Below are positions 5,870 to 6,428 of a stretch of 6,428 nucleotides of DNA, piece by piece (the first letter of the stretch is position 1; each line of letters begins with the position of its first letter). The DNA is from Bacillota bacterium (GTDB lineage: Bacteria > Bacillota > Clostridia > Oscillospirales > Ruminococcaceae), in NCBI GenBank assembly GCA_023395695.1, contig JAEWYJ010000324.1:1-6428 (forward strand), given 5' to 3'. A model generated the notes under the pieces. The model was given only the letters and a program-made list of their open reading frames with translations. It searched no databases and was not told where the DNA came from. Made by a program: the position numbers and the translations under genes.

Positions 5870-5903
5870 CAGTCTGAACCCGCCGCCTGTTCGACTGTTT
5901 TTT
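5870..5903 (+). terminator. Intrinsic terminator upstream of the four-cysteine protein gene
   Basis: CAGTC-t-GAAC (5870-5879) pairs with GTTCGACTG (5889-5897): nine base pairs with one bulged T, a nine-base loop, then six T (5898-5903). It can end ylbJ transcripts, and it also stands between the only plausible promoter and the gene at 5944, which suggests an attenuator role. Confidence 0.8.
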
Positions 5904-5943
5904 ATGTTTTTCGCCCAACCGTCCCGGTATTAAGGAGGTTAAA

Positions 5944-6162
5944 ATGTTTAGGCCAAAGCTTTTTGGAAACAATATTACACCGTCGTGCAGCTATTGTGAA
6001 TATGGCACCTTAACGCAGGATCAATCTGCTATTTTATGCGCACGGCGCGGCGTCGTCACGCCGGATTACGCCTGCCGCAAATTTGTTTACGATCCGCTCA
6101 GCCGTGTTCCAAAGCCACAGCCCAGGCTCGCCAAATTTGATCCGAGCGACTTTGAACTGTAA
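5944..6162 (+). CDS. Small four-cysteine conserved hypothetical protein
   Basis: The function is unknown. The 72-residue soluble protein has cysteines at 15, 18, 32 and 44 (CSYC, 13 residues, C, 11 residues, C), the spacing expected of a small zinc- or iron-binding knuckle. The second half reads CRKFVYDPLSRVPKPQP and ends FDPSDFEL. I recall similar short proteins in many Clostridia, where this CRKF.YDPL segment is the conserved core, but I cannot name a family. There is no signal peptide or membrane segment. Start ATG 5944 has an excellent AAGGAGG (5932-5938) five bases upstream. It follows a terminator by 40 bases and precedes another by 80, so it looks like a single-gene unit whose expression depends on passing the upstream terminator. 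Confidence 0.85.
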   Translation: MFRPKLFGNNITPSCSYCEYGTLTQDQSAILCARRGVVTPDYACRKFVYDPLSRVPKPQPRLAKFDPSDFEL

Positions 6163-6193
6163 CTGCAATATATAAAGTCAAGACGTCCTGACA

Positions 6194-6244
6194 GCCTGTT
6201 TTATGCCTGACCGCGTTGTCGTCGTTGAAGCACGCGAAACAGGC
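6194..6244 (+). promoter_or_regulatory. Stem-loop overlapping the next terminator (possible antiterminator)
   Basis: GCCTGTTT (6194-6201) pairs perfectly with AAACAGGC (6237-6244); inside, CGCGT (6212-6216) pairs with ACGCG (6232-6236), stacking directly on the outer helix on its 3' side. The last three bases of the outer arm are also the first three of the terminator stem, so the two compete in part. Confidence 0.4.
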
Positions 6245-6267
6245 GCTCAAATGTCAGAGCGCTTTTT
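6242..6267 (+). terminator. Intrinsic terminator between the four-cysteine gene and the lipoprotein gene
   Basis: GCGCTC (6243-6248) pairs with GAGCGC (6257-6262), extended by a G-U pair, with an eight-base loop and five T (6263-6267). It lies only 24 bases before the ribosome site of the next gene, too close for a separate promoter of normal size to fit between. Confidence 0.75.
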
Positions 6268-6306
6268 AAATGAGTCGGCTATAGCAAGTATAAGGAGCAT
6301 GCCATT

Positions 6307-6428
6307 TTGAAAAAATTCAAATTGATAGCGGCGCTGCTGGCGGCGCTGATGATAACCGGCATTTTGCTGGCCGCCTGCAACAGAACGGAGTGGGATAACA
6401 GCGCCGCTTCTACCGGGTCGCCGCTAAA
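6307..6428 (+). CDS. Lipoprotein, N-terminal part (cut by window end)
   Basis: Forty codons are visible before the window ends. The start is TTG 6307, with AAGGAG (6292-6297) nine bases upstream; no ATG in frame is nearer the right place (an ATG at 6299 is out of frame and stops after three codons). The N-terminus is a textbook lipoprotein signal: KKFK, a hydrophobic core (6-21), and the lipobox LAAC with C24 as the lipidated residue. A polar, serine- and threonine-containing linker follows (NRTEWDNSAASTGSP), typical before a surface-exposed domain. The mature domain lies outside the window, so no function can be assigned; solute-binding or sporulation/germination lipoproteins are among the options. 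Confidence 0.8.
   Translation, partial: MKKFKLIAALLAALMITGILLAACNRTEWDNSAASTGSPL

Larger units (their letters stand above)
5724..5903 (+). promoter_or_regulatory. Candidate structured leader RNA / attenuator for the four-cysteine protein gene
   Basis: This gene-free stretch folds, by eye, into an ordered set of helices. P1 pairs 5731-5739 with 5819-5827 (eight of nine). It encloses TGAC/GTCA (5743-5746, 5752-5755), GCCC/GGGC (5758-5761, 5771-5774) and TTGCAA/TTGTAA (5787-5792, 5807-5812). Next are GCTTG/CAAGC (5834-5838, 5842-5846) and a terminator (5870-5903). Two switches are possible: CACGG (5821-5825) can pair with CCGTG (5846-5850) instead of P1, and GGTTGAC (5853-5859) can pair with GTC..AACC (5872-5880), which would block the terminator stem. 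No riboswitch or T-box consensus was recognised. It may instead be an independent small RNA or a dispersed repeat. Hand folding without energies is weak evidence. Confidence 0.4.

Noticed and set aside
5928..5933. TATTAA as a -10 for the four-cysteine protein gene
   Set aside because: The start would fall at or after the ribosome site and there is no -35.
5643..5972. Minus-strand open frame of about 109 codons over the end of ylbJ, the intergenic region and the start of the cysteine protein gene
   Set aside because: It crosses a strong plus-strand terminator and a ribosome site in antisense, has no ribosome site and no family-like sequence.
1..6428. CRISPR array, tRNA, rRNA, insertion sequence, phage or defence genes
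   Set aside because: No regularly spaced direct repeats, cloverleaf, transposase or phage-like protein was seen; the coding content is core housekeeping and sporulation.

Overview
This window most likely comes from the chromosome of an endospore-forming member of the Clostridia. Four gene pairings support that: yqfC-yqfD, a divergent ylbJ-type gene, the phoH-ybeY-era housekeeping block, and a yqzL-like gene beyond era. The GC-rich coding style and the repeated intergenic motifs would fit an Oscillospiraceae-like lineage, but that placement is inference; no rRNA or other marker is present.

Left part, minus strand (read right to left). yqfC and yqfD are sporulation genes. They are followed by phoH (PhoH-family ATPase), ybeY (rRNA endonuclease/maturation factor) and era (30S-assembly GTPase). 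A yqzL-like small gene then starts and runs off the left edge; recO is the usual next gene. yqfCD appear to be read from a sigma-E-type promoter at 4572-4600. phoH-ybeY-era have their own good sigma-A-type promoter at 2892-2920, so mother-cell sporulation genes and vegetative ribosome-maturation genes sit side by side under separate control. Compared with the Bacillus subtilis order, yqfF, dgkA and cdd are missing from the cluster.

Middle. The 4437-4646 gap separates yqfCD (minus) from a ylbJ-family membrane protein (plus). It holds two back-to-back sigma-E-type promoters whose -35 elements overlap, plus a long imperfect inverted repeat in the yqfCD leader.

Right part, plus strand. After ylbJ comes a roughly 190-base leader-like region (promoter-like sequence, several predicted hairpins, strong intrinsic terminator). 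It precedes a 72-residue four-cysteine protein. A second structured gap with another terminator precedes the start of a lipoprotein gene cut off by the window end. In both cases there is almost no room for a promoter between terminator and gene, which suggests attenuation or regulated read-through.

The most unusual signal is non-coding. Three intergenic regions (about 200-300, 4501-4553 and 5787-5903) share short ordered motifs inside predicted hairpins. They may be members of one dispersed repeat or structured-RNA family. This is the best candidate for something undescribed, but two or three copies in one window cannot prove it.
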